Assembly (NCBI GenBank): GCA_005799495.1
Contig: SYGP01000009.1
Span: 1 to 35,063, forward strand
Length of the DNA stretch: 35,063 bases
DNA from: Planctomycetia bacterium
GTDB taxonomy: Bacteria > Planctomycetota > Phycisphaerae > Phycisphaerales > SM1A02
Direction of reading: 5' to 3'
Of this stretch, positions 28,943 through 35,063 are shown in pieces. Made by a program: the position numbers and the translations under genes. The notes beneath the pieces are model-generated. The model searched no databases. It was not told where the DNA came from and worked only from the letters and a program-made list of their open reading frames with translations. Positions within the stretch are counted from its first letter, which is position 1, and every line of letters begins with the position of its first letter.

Positions 28943-30066
28943 CGAAGGCGTACACGCCAGGCCTGAAGGTTGCTGCGTCGACCATCTACCGCGTTCGGCG
29001 GCTGCTGCCCGTACCGGGTGATGTACGCGTTCAGGTTGGCGCGCGCGTGCAGGCAGACGCCGTGATCGCCGAGACATTCCTCGATGGAGATGTGTTTCCA
29101 GTCAAGGCAGCATCCCTGCTTGGGGTGCAGCCTGGCGAGCTGCCACCGCTCATGCTGAAGAAGGTGGGCGATCCCGTGCAGACTGGCGAAGTGATCGCAC
29201 AATCCAAAGGCATCTTCGGCATGATGCGAACGCAGGCGAAGTCAACCGCAGCGGGCACGATCGAGAGCATCAGTGGCACGACGGGCATGGTGCTGCTGCG
29301 CGGACCGCAGACCCCCGTTCAGGTTCGTGCGTTCGTGTGCGGCGAGGTGGTCGAGGTCATGCCGCGGGAAGGTGCGGTGATTGAAACGCCTGCAGCATTC
29401 ATCCAAGGAATCTTCGGAGTCGGCGGCGAATCGTGGGGTCCACTCGTTGCGGCATCGCCGCAGCCGACCGAGGATCTGACTGCGCTGCAGATTTCGTCCG
29501 CGATGCAGGGCGCGGTGGTCTTTGCGGGTGGACGGATGACGGCGGAAGCGATCGCAGCGGCGCGGGCTGCGGGCGTGGCGGCGCTCGTGTGTGGCGGCAT
29601 CGATGATGCAGATCTGAAGGATGTGCTTGGGCACGATCTTGGCGTGGCGGTGACGGGAAACGAGCGCATCGGCATCACGCTCATCGTGACGGAGGGATTC
29701 GGCAGCATCGCCATGGCACGGCGGACATTCGATCTTCTGATGTCGCTCGTCGGCAAGCAGGCGAGCGTGAATGGCGCCACGCAGATTCGCGCGGGTGTCA
29801 TTCGGCCCGAAATCACCGTGCCACTCGCGGAGTGTTCGAGCGCATCGCTCGCGTCACGAGGCGGCACGGCAGGACTTCTGCTGATTGGAACTCCCGTCCG
29901 CATCATTCGCGATCCGTACTTCGGCCTGCTCGGTTCGGTGTCTCGTTTGCCGGAGAAGCCCGAAGCGTTGGCGTCGGGTTCGATCGCTCGCGTACTCGAG
30001 GTGCAACTCGATGATGGGTCGCGCGTCACAGTGCCTCGTGCCAATGTCGAACTGATCGAAAGTTGA
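28939..30066 (+). CDS. GlmL-partner protein, uncharacterised, with hybrid-barrel and KOW-like ends
   Basis: The 375-residue protein is not a family I can name. The N-terminal 130 residues look like a barrel-sandwich hybrid: VPGDVRVQVGARVQADAVIAE, VGDPVQTGEVIAQSKGIFG and STAAGTIESISGTTGMVLL recall lipoyl/biotinyl-type turns (GDxVxxGxxI). No biotinylation lysine in the usual MKM context is seen. The middle (SSAMQGAVVFAGGRMTAEAIAAARAAGVAALVCGGIDDADL) looks like an alpha/beta domain. The C-terminus (GSIARVLEVQLDDGSRVTVPRANVELIE) is KOW/SH3-like. ATG 28939 overlaps the ATPase stop (ATGA), so the two are made together and probably act together. Confidence 0.8.
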   Translation: MTKAYTPGLKVAASTIYRVRRLLPVPGDVRVQVGARVQADAVIAETFLDGDVFPVKAASLLGVQPGELPPLMLKKVGDPVQTGEVIAQSKGIFGMMRTQAKSTAAGTIESISGTTGMVLLRGPQTPVQVRAFVCGEVVEVMPREGAVIETPAAFIQGIFGVGGESWGPLVAASPQPTEDLTALQISSAMQGAVVFAGGRMTAEAIAAARAAGVAALVCGGIDDADLKDVLGHDLGVAVTGNERIGITLIVTEGFGSIAMARRTFDLLMSLVGKQASVNGATQIRAGVIRPEITVPLAECSSASLASRGGTAGLLLIGTPVRIIRDPYFGLLGSVSRLPEKPEALASGSIARVLEVQLDDGSRVTVPRANVELIES

Positions 30067-30102
30067 TCGAAGGGGTCGACGGCAGGGGTGGGGCAATGGG
30101 GG

Positions 30103-30108
30103 TAGCCT
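30103..30108 (+). promoter_or_regulatory. Putative -10 element (TAGCCT) for the 30116 gene
   Basis: TAGCCT ends 7 nt before ATG 30116, predicting a leaderless transcript. No Shine-Dalgarno sequence is visible. Confidence 0.5.
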
Positions 30109-30115
30109 TCCCCGC

Positions 30116-30712
30116 ATGACGAGTCACCACTACCCCCGTCCAATCTTCGCGGTGAAGGCGATTGCAGTTCTCGCCGGATGTGCTCTTGTGTCCGCATCCA
30201 ACGGCTGTGCGGCACGCGTCATTGCGATGCAGGCTGCCCGAAAGCACGCAGCCCAGGAAACCCCGGCGCATGTCACGACATTCGCAACGATGGCGGATGC
30301 CAACAAGGGCTTCTATGCAGCGCTGAACGAGATGTGCAAGGGCAACGAAGTGCCGATGGAAAGTGTCTGGGCGCACACCACGGATGTGTCGGACTTCGGT
30401 CCCGATGGAAAGATGCACATCGGTTGGGATGCCGTTCGGGCACAGTTCCAGAAGGAAGCTGCGATGAAGCTCAGTGGCACCGTGACTTGCGAGAATGTTC
30501 ACACCATCATGGGCGACACCTTTGGTGTGGTGACATGCACCGAGGTGGGCAAGGGAATGATGGTCGATGGCAAGCCAGCCGACCTGCGTTTCCGTGCCAC
30601 CAATGTGTATCGCAAGGATTCGCACGGTTGGAAGATGGTGCACCATCACACCGATCAGTCCGCGCCGATGGAGGCGTCGGCGGCGGTGACCTCGACCGCT
30701 GCACCGAAGTAA
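30116..30712 (+). CDS. Exported SnoaL/DUF4440-like protein
   Basis: The 198-residue product has an N-terminal export signal (VKAIAVLAGCALVSASNGC) with two possible lipobox cysteines. The mature domain resembles the NTF2-like SnoaL/DUF4440 fold: FYAALNEMCKGNEVPMESVWAHTTDVSDFGPDGKMHIGWDAV, then FGVVTCTEVGKGM, and the ending ATNVYRKDSHGWKMVHHHTD, a very typical last strand of that fold. Such domains bind small molecules or are enzymes of many kinds, so the function stays open. It stands alone between the GlmL operon and the E1-like gene. Confidence 0.75.
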   Translation: MTSHHYPRPIFAVKAIAVLAGCALVSASNGCAARVIAMQAARKHAAQETPAHVTTFATMADANKGFYAALNEMCKGNEVPMESVWAHTTDVSDFGPDGKMHIGWDAVRAQFQKEAAMKLSGTVTCENVHTIMGDTFGVVTCTEVGKGMMVDGKPADLRFRATNVYRKDSHGWKMVHHHTDQSAPMEASAAVTSTAAPK

Positions 30713-30741
30713 TCGCGCGTTCAGACTGCGCCCACCACGCG

Positions 30742-30747
30742 TACAGT
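30742..30747 (+). promoter_or_regulatory. Putative -10 element (TACAGT) for the E1-like gene
   Basis: TACAGT, a one-base variant of TAnnCT, ends 7 nt before ATG 30755. TTCAGA lies 17 nt further upstream and could be a weak -35. Confidence 0.45.
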
Positions 30748-30754
30748 TTGGCGA

Positions 30755-31837
30755 ATGAGTGACGACGCTGCGGCGCAGAGCGATGGGCGTTACCACCGGC
30801 AGCAGTTGATCCCTTGGATCGGCACGGGCGGGCAGCGCTCCATCGGTCAGGCGCATGTGGTCGTCGTGGGATGCGGTGCGCTCGGTTGTGCGGCTGCCGA
30901 CATCCTTGCGCGCTCGGGTGTCGGTCGTCTCACACTCATCGACCGCGATGTCGTCGAGCCATCCAACTTGCAGCGGCAAACGCTCTTCACCGAGCGTGAC
31001 GCGCGAGAGCGGCGACCGAAAGCCGAGGCGGCGCGGGCGCGAATCGGCGAGATCAACTCGACGATCGAGTGCCGCGCATGGGTCGATCACCTCTGTGCCG
31101 AGAACGCGCTCGATTACCTCGGGGGTGCGACACTGCTGATCGATGGGCTGGACAACCTGCGCACGCGTTTTCTGCTGAACGATGTCGCGGTGCAACAGGG
31201 GTTGCCCTACATCTATGGCGGCGCTGTTGGAACCGAGGGGCGCGTGATGCCCGTGCTTCCTGGCGAAGCGTGCCTGCGCTGCATCTTTCCAGAGCCGTTC
31301 TTGGGTGCGCCGCAGCCGACCTGCGATACAGCGGGTGTCTTGATGAGTACGGTGCTCGCAGTCGCTGCGCGGCAAGCGATGCTGACGCTGCAGTGGATCA
31401 GCGGAAACTCGCAGCAGGTCAGCAGGACGCTCTGGTCCTTCGATGCAGCGAGCGGGCGAACCGCGATGGCATCGATCGCACATTCACGCGACGCGCATTG
31501 TGCCTGTTGCGGTCGGCGCACCTTCGAGTTTCTCGGCGCTTCGTGCGAGGAGCAAGCGACGGTTCTGTGCGGGCGCAACGCAGTGCAGATCGTTCCCGCG
31601 AAGGGAGCCGCTGCGACGATTCGGTGTGATCCGCAGTTGCTCCAAGCAACGCTCGCGCCACATGGCAACTTTGAAGTGCATGGGTCGCGCCTCGTCGGCA
31701 CGATGCGCGAAGTCACGGCGGTCGGCGGCGGGAGGATCGACTTGACGATCTTCTCAGATGGTCGTGCGATTGTCGGTGGCACCACCGACCCGATCTTCGC
31801 GCGCACCCTCTATGACCGATTCATCGGTGGGTGCTGA
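30755..31837 (+). CDS. ThiF/MoeB-family E1-like adenylyltransferase
   Basis: This 360-residue protein adenylates the C-terminal glycine of a ubiquitin-fold sulfur carrier (ThiS/MoaD type) or a related substrate. Landmarks are the opening YHRQQLIPWIGTGGQ, the nucleotide loop VVGCGALGCAAADILARSGVGRLTLIDRD, EPSNLQRQTLF, IDGLDNLRTRFLLND, and the zinc pairs CLRC and CACC. The candidate catalytic Cys is in PTCDTAGVL, matching MoeB. No rhodanese domain follows; instead about 90 residues end in DGRAIVGGTTDPIFARTLYDRFIG, a tail often seen with MoeB/ThiF proteins. No carrier gene is adjacent. The target pathway, thiamine or molybdopterin, cannot be decided here. Confidence 0.88.
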   Translation: MSDDAAAQSDGRYHRQQLIPWIGTGGQRSIGQAHVVVVGCGALGCAAADILARSGVGRLTLIDRDVVEPSNLQRQTLFTERDARERRPKAEAARARIGEINSTIECRAWVDHLCAENALDYLGGATLLIDGLDNLRTRFLLNDVAVQQGLPYIYGGAVGTEGRVMPVLPGEACLRCIFPEPFLGAPQPTCDTAGVLMSTVLAVAARQAMLTLQWISGNSQQVSRTLWSFDAASGRTAMASIAHSRDAHCACCGRRTFEFLGASCEEQATVLCGRNAVQIVPAKGAAATIRCDPQLLQATLAPHGNFEVHGSRLVGTMREVTAVGGGRIDLTIFSDGRAIVGGTTDPIFARTLYDRFIGGC

Positions 31838-31890
31838 GGGACAAGGGCTTTCCACGGGTGGGTCACGCATGGCCATGCGATGGCACCCAC

Positions 31891-31896
31891 TAGACT
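31891..31896 (+). promoter_or_regulatory. Putative -10 element (TAGACT) for leader ORF and lipoprotein
   Basis: TAGACT ends 8 nt before ATG 31905, which starts an 18-codon ORF that overlaps the lipoprotein start at 31958. Confidence 0.45.
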
Positions 31897-31904
31897 TGTT
31901 CGCC

Positions 31905-31961
31905 ATGCGTCGACGCGGAGGCATGCCTCGATTCACCCTCGGCTTCGGTGCGGGTGCATGA
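31905..31961 (+). CDS. 18-residue leader ORF
   Basis: An ATG 8 nt after TAGACT opens a frame of 18 codons (MRRRGGMPRFTLGFGAGA). Its TGA overlaps the ATG of the downstream lipoprotein (ATGATGA at 31958-31964). The position at the predicted transcript start and the overlap suggest that it is translated and couples ribosomes to the lipoprotein. The peptide is basic and shows no stalling motif. It may instead be a chance reading frame. Confidence 0.4.
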   Translation: MRRRGGMPRFTLGFGAGA

Positions 31962-32569
31962 TGAAGCAGATGGTGAAGATGCGCGAAGCCGTTCGAGCGA
32001 TCCAAGCGTTTGCGCTTCCACTCTTGATCTTCGGATTGATTGCCGGATGCGCAAGCAGTATTGCGCGGCGTGATCCCACGGGTGAACGCTTCCCCGTCGT
32101 GAACGGCAAGTCACTCGATGGCACTGAAGTGCAGTTTCCAACGGTGGGCAGTGGCAAGCCGCTGCTGCTGCTGATCGGTTACGAACAGAGCACGCAGTTC
32201 GACCTCGACCGATGGATCATGGGCATCAGCGACAGTGGACTCGCAGTCAGGGCGTATGAAGTGCCGACGATTCCTGGCATGGTGCCCGGCATGTTTTCTG
32301 GTTGGATTGATGGCGGCATGCGTCGTGGCATTCCGCGTGAGGATTGGGGAGGCGTTGTCACGCTGTATGCAGACGGTGCGCGCGTGGCGGCGTTCACGGG
32401 CAATCAGGACGGACTGCCAGGGCGCATCGTGCTGCTCGACGGCAACGGTGTTGTCGTGTTCTTCCACGACCGCGGCTACTCGTTGCAGTCGCTGCAGAAG
32501 TTGCGTGACGCGCTCACGAAGTTGGCAGGCACCGTGCCAGTGGCGGCGCCAGAGTCCCCGCCGAAGTAG
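31958..32569 (+). CDS. Exported lipoprotein, ATP10/thioredoxin-like resemblance
   Basis: From ATG 31958 the product has 203 residues. The signal sequence ends in a good lipobox (LLIFGLIAGC). The mature part has a hydrophobic strand (KPLLLLIGYEQST), the segment VPTIPGMVPGMFSGWIDGGMRRGIP, and GRIVLLDGNGVVVFFHDRGYS near the end. That final strand-turn-strand, and the length, recall thioredoxin-like ATP10-type proteins, but there is no CxxC. ATG 31961 is nearly as good a start. The alternative start at 31880 would run through the -10 hexamer. It is convergent with the PGPGW gene, 10 bp away. Confidence 0.7.
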   Translation: MMKQMVKMREAVRAIQAFALPLLIFGLIAGCASSIARRDPTGERFPVVNGKSLDGTEVQFPTVGSGKPLLLLIGYEQSTQFDLDRWIMGISDSGLAVRAYEVPTIPGMVPGMFSGWIDGGMRRGIPREDWGGVVTLYADGARVAAFTGNQDGLPGRIVLLDGNGVVVFFHDRGYSLQSLQKLRDALTKLAGTVPVAAPESPPK

Positions 32570-32579
32570 TTGCGTGGAA

Positions 32580-32849
32580 TCAAGCAGGGTCGCTGCGTTT
32601 GGCGGCCTTCCGCCGCGCCTTCTCCTTTACTGTCTCCGCAACGCGTGCGGCCCACTCCTTCGCCTTCGAAAGCCAGCGGCGCGCCCAAGCGAACTCCAGC
32701 GCCAGGATCGCCAAACCTGCGGGAATCACGATGAATGCCGGGCCCGGCAGCACCAGCAGCGCAATGCCAATCAGCAGCACAGTGCCGCCCACGACGAACA
32801 CCGCCACCTTTCGCGCCTTGCGTTTGAGTGAACGATCATCACCGGTCAT
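32580..32849 (-). CDS. PGPGW-type small transmembrane protein
   Basis: The 89-residue protein has a basic N-terminus, a membrane hairpin ([20 protein letters not shown], then [19 protein letters not shown]) and a long basic tail ([20 protein letters not shown]). The [15 protein letters not shown] core matches the putative transmembrane PGPGW family, of unknown function. It is read on the minus strand from ATG 32849, with TAGCCT 8 nt upstream, and is divergent from the nitroreductase gene. Confidence 0.85.
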   Translation of the reverse strand: MTGDDRSLKRKARKVAVFVVGGTVLLIGIALLVLPGPAFIVIPAGLAILALEFAWARRWLSKAKEWAARVAETVKEKARRKAAKRSDPA

Positions 32850-32857
32850 GTGCGTTC

Positions 32858-32863
32858 AGGCTA
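32858..32863 (-). promoter_or_regulatory. Putative -10 element (TAGCCT) for the PGPGW gene
   Basis: On the minus strand TAGCCT ends 8 nt before ATG 32849, predicting a leaderless or almost leaderless transcript. Confidence 0.5.
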
Positions 32864-32929
32864 GCGGCGTGGCACGATAAAGCCTCCTACCATGGCGGCT
32901 TTCACCGCACCCCTCCCGAGAGATTCCCC

Positions 32930-33517
32930 ATGGCTGTCCTTCCAAAGCATGTTCTTGACACGCTCTTCTTTGCCGCGCGAACACACAACGCCTGGCAGCC
33001 GAAGCCAGTCACGGATGAAACGCTCCACGAACTCTACGAGATCATGCGCTGGGCACCGACAAGTGCGAACTGTTCGCCGCTGCGCATCGTGTTCGTGCGT
33101 TCGCAAGCCGCGCGCGATCGGCTCTTGCCTTGCGTCAGTGCGGGCAATGCCGAGAAGACGCGGACCGCACCCGTCACTGCGATCCTCGCGTTCGACCGCG
33201 CATTCCACGACAGCCTGCCGAAGCTCTTTCCCCATGCGGATGCGCGGTCGTGGTTCGCAGGAAATGACACGCTCATCGCCGACACGGCGTTTCGGAACAG
33301 CAGCATGCAGATCGGCTACTTCATCATCGCTGCGCGCGCGGTCGGGCTCGACTGCGGGCCGATGTCAGGCTTCGATCAGGCGGCCGTCGATGCGGCGTTC
33401 CTCGCGGGAACCAACTGGAAGTCGAACATCCTCTGCAACCTCGGCTACGGCGATGCAAGCGTCTTGCACCCGCGGCTGCCGCGGCTGAGTTTCGCGGATG
33501 CGTGCCAGATCGCCTGA
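32930..33517 (+). CDS. RutE/HadB-like nitroreductase family protein
   Basis: The 195-residue protein belongs to the nitroreductase fold. It matches the malonic-semialdehyde reductase (RutE/HadB) group closely: [93 protein letters not shown] and [17 protein letters not shown]. RutE reduces malonic semialdehyde to 3-hydroxypropionate in uracil breakdown; no other rut genes are near, so here it may reduce other semialdehydes. ATG 32930 is the start that aligns; an ATG at 32892 is in another frame. prfC follows after 8 nt. Confidence 0.9.
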   Translation: MAVLPKHVLDTLFFAARTHNAWQPKPVTDETLHELYEIMRWAPTSANCSPLRIVFVRSQAARDRLLPCVSAGNAEKTRTAPVTAILAFDRAFHDSLPKLFPHADARSWFAGNDTLIADTAFRNSSMQIGYFIIAARAVGLDCGPMSGFDQAAVDAAFLAGTNWKSNILCNLGYGDASVLHPRLPRLSFADACQIA

Positions 33518-33525
33518 ACGCCCGC

Positions 33526-35063
33526 ATGCCGCTTCCGCGCCGCACATTCGCGATCATCTCGCATCCCGACGCGGGAAAGACCACGCTCACGGAGAAGTTG
33601 CTGCTCTACGGCGGCGCTCTTGACCTCGCTGGATCGGTCACGGCGCGCAAGCATCAGCGCGCAACGGCGAGCGACTGGATGGAACTCGAGAAGCAGCGCG
33701 GTATCAGCATCAGTTCCACTGTGCTGCAGTTCGATTACAGCGGGTTCCGAATCAACCTCCTCGATACACCAGGGCACAACGATTTCTCCGAGGACACTTA
33801 CCGAGTCCTGACTGCGGTCGATGCCGTCGTGATGGTGATCGATGCGGCCAAGGGCATCGAAACGCAGACGCGCAAACTGTTCGAGGTCTGCCGAAGGCGC
33901 GGCGTGCCCATCTTCACCTTCATGAACAAGTGCGATCGCCCGATGCGCAGTCCGCTCGAGCTGATCGACGAACTCGAGCGGGTACTCGGACTGACGGCGT
34001 TCCCAGTGAACTGGCCGCTCGGGTCGGGCCCGACATTCCGCGGCGTGTACGACCGACTCGATCATGCCGTGCATCTCTTTGAACGCACGAAGGCGGGCGC
34101 GTTCGTTGCCCCAGTGCAGGTCACGGGATTCGACGACCCAGCCGTCGCAGGCAAACTCGATCCACTCGACGAGGCGCGCGCGCGCGAGGAAATCGAACTG
34201 CTGCAGGCGGCGGGCGAGTCCTACGACGAAGCGCGCATCCTCGGCGGCAGCGTCACACCCGTCTATTTCGGAAGCGCGATGAACAACTTCGGCGTGCAAC
34301 TGCTGCTCGATGGGTTCCTCGGGCACGCGCCAGGGCCAGGTCCGCGGCGGTCCGGTGAACGCACCGTGGGACCCGAGGACCCGTTCTTCAGCGGATTCGT
34401 CTTCAAGATCCAGGCGAACATGGATCCGCGTCACCGCGATCGCATCGCGTTCATCCGCGTTGTGTCGGGCATGTTCACGCGCGAGATGACCGTCGTGCAT
34501 GCGCAGTCGGGGCGGAAGATTCGCTTGTCGAACGCGCAGAAACTCTTCGGGCAGCAGCGCGAGACCGTCGAAGAGGGACACGCGGGCGATGTCGTCGGCA
34601 TCGTCGGACAGGATGCGCTGCGGATCGGCGACACGCTGACCGAAGAGCGCACCGTGCAGTTCAACGAGATCCCGCGCTTCCCGCCCGAGTGCTTCACCTA
34701 TCTCACGAACCCGCAGCCCGGCAACGCAAAGAAGTTCCAGCTTGGGCTCGATCAGTTGCTGCAGGAGGGCGTCGTGCAGACGATCACCGTCGGGTCGGGG
34801 CAGACGCAGCGGCAACTGCTCTCGGCAGTCGGTCCGCTCCAATTCGAAGTGGTGCAGTACAGACTCAAGGCGGAGTACGGCGCGGAATCGCGCCTCGAGC
34901 AGTCGCGCTGGCGCATCGTGCGTTGGTGGCGCAAGGCGGATTCGCGCACCGACTGGGCGCCCGAACTGCTCTCCGATGCAACGACGGGCGCCGACCGCGA
35001 TGGCAACCCGGTCGTGCTGTTCACCGATGACTGGGCGATGAAGCAGTTCACGCAGCGCAATCC
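33526..35063 (+). CDS. prfC: Peptide chain release factor 3 (3' truncated by window end)
   Basis: RF3 is a GTPase that removes RF1/RF2 from the ribosome after termination. From ATG 33526 the frame is open to the window end (512 codons), which covers nearly all of the roughly 530 residues usual for RF3. GTPase motifs are clear: SHPDAGKTT (G1), EKQRGISISSTV (G2/G3 lead), LLDTPGHNDFSEDTYR (G3) and MNKCDRP (G4). The SHPDAGKTTLTEKLLLYGGA and DWMELEKQRGIS signatures distinguish RF3 from EF-G. The C-terminal domain shows GPLQFEVVQYRLKAEYG. It is 8 nt downstream of the nitroreductase gene and likely cotranscribed. Confidence 0.95.
   Translation, partial: MPLPRRTFAIISHPDAGKTTLTEKLLLYGGALDLAGSVTARKHQRATASDWMELEKQRGISISSTVLQFDYSGFRINLLDTPGHNDFSEDTYRVLTAVDAVVMVIDAAKGIETQTRKLFEVCRRRGVPIFTFMNKCDRPMRSPLELIDELERVLGLTAFPVNWPLGSGPTFRGVYDRLDHAVHLFERTKAGAFVAPVQVTGFDDPAVAGKLDPLDEARAREEIELLQAAGESYDEARILGGSVTPVYFGSAMNNFGVQLLLDGFLGHAPGPGPRRSGERTVGPEDPFFSGFVFKIQANMDPRHRDRIAFIRVVSGMFTREMTVVHAQSGRKIRLSNAQKLFGQQRETVEEGHAGDVVGIVGQDALRIGDTLTEERTVQFNEIPRFPPECFTYLTNPQPGNAKKFQLGLDQLLQEGVVQTITVGSGQTQRQLLSAVGPLQFEVVQYRLKAEYGAESRLEQSRWRIVRWWRKADSRTDWAPELLSDATTGADRDGNPVVLFTDDWAMKQFTQRN

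Noticed and set aside
32892-33488. ATG 32892 about 8 nt after TAAAGC, opening a 198-codon frame
   Set aside because: It is out of frame with the clearly conserved nitroreductase that covers the same bases, and its Ser/Arg-rich translation has no family.
1-35063. Search for CRISPR arrays, IS ends, prophage or toxin-antitoxin genes
   Set aside because: No regularly spaced repeats, transposase or integrase motifs, or phage structural genes were seen on either strand.

Overview
The window looks like a chromosomal segment of a high-GC planctomycete, most likely of the class Phycisphaerae. The grounds are the tuf-rpmG-tRNA-Trp-secE-nusG block with a long N-terminal extension on NusG, an exosortase-type C-terminal tail of the variant form (PAPGA, a hydrophobic stretch, RRR), an archaeal/eukaryal-type prolyl-tRNA synthetase, and many short secreted proteins and lipoproteins with no recognisable family. 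The taxon is an inference, since no rRNA gene is present. I see no phage, IS element, CRISPR array or plasmid gene.

Layout. 1-1843: translation, secretion and elongation block (end of tuf, rpmG, tRNA-Trp, secE, nusG). 1932-5109: a lipoprotein, a CHAD protein and proS. 5237-5908: a PEP-CTERM-like surface protein, followed by a clear intrinsic terminator and a 424-bp gene-free stretch holding a short tandem repeat and a strong inverted repeat. 6333-8576 (minus): metG and a membrane-anchored protein, divergent from a large secreted protein (8601-10526). 10536-13103: metF divergent from rex, with two lipoproteins coupled to rex. 13170-16972: an amidase, a Ser/Thr kinase, a dCMP-deaminase-like enzyme, a DUF1579-like protein and a membrane protein. 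16969-25752: a tryptophan/kynurenine catabolic cluster. 25816-27050: two small proteins convergent with dgkA. 27149-30066: a GlmL-type ASKHA ATPase coupled to an uncharacterised partner. 30116-35063: small exported proteins, a ThiF/MoeB-type E1 enzyme, a PGPGW membrane protein, a RutE-like nitroreductase and prfC, which runs off the end.

The kynurenine cluster forms two convergent operons. The plus operon is SDR-kynB. The minus operon is 3-hydroxyanthranilate dioxygenase, ACMS decarboxylase, kynureninase, kynurenine monooxygenase, EamA permease, aminomuconate-semialdehyde dehydrogenase, and RidA-type aminomuconate deaminase. These account for every step from N-formylkynurenine to the 4-oxalocrotonate level. 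Tryptophan 2,3-dioxygenase is the only earlier step missing, and no quinolinate branch gene is present. Nearly all minus-strand junctions overlap by 1-4 nt or abut.

The most notable signal that gene annotation does not explain is a recurring hexamer, TAnnCT, placed 6-8 nt before start codons. It precedes nine annotated genes and one leader ORF at that distance, with related variants or slightly longer gaps at several more. These starts generally lack a Shine-Dalgarno sequence, whereas several other genes (secE, the 1932 lipoprotein, the PEP-CTERM gene, the amidase) have one and no such hexamer. I read this as a -10 promoter element that fires directly at the start codon, so a large share of transcripts here would be leaderless or nearly so.
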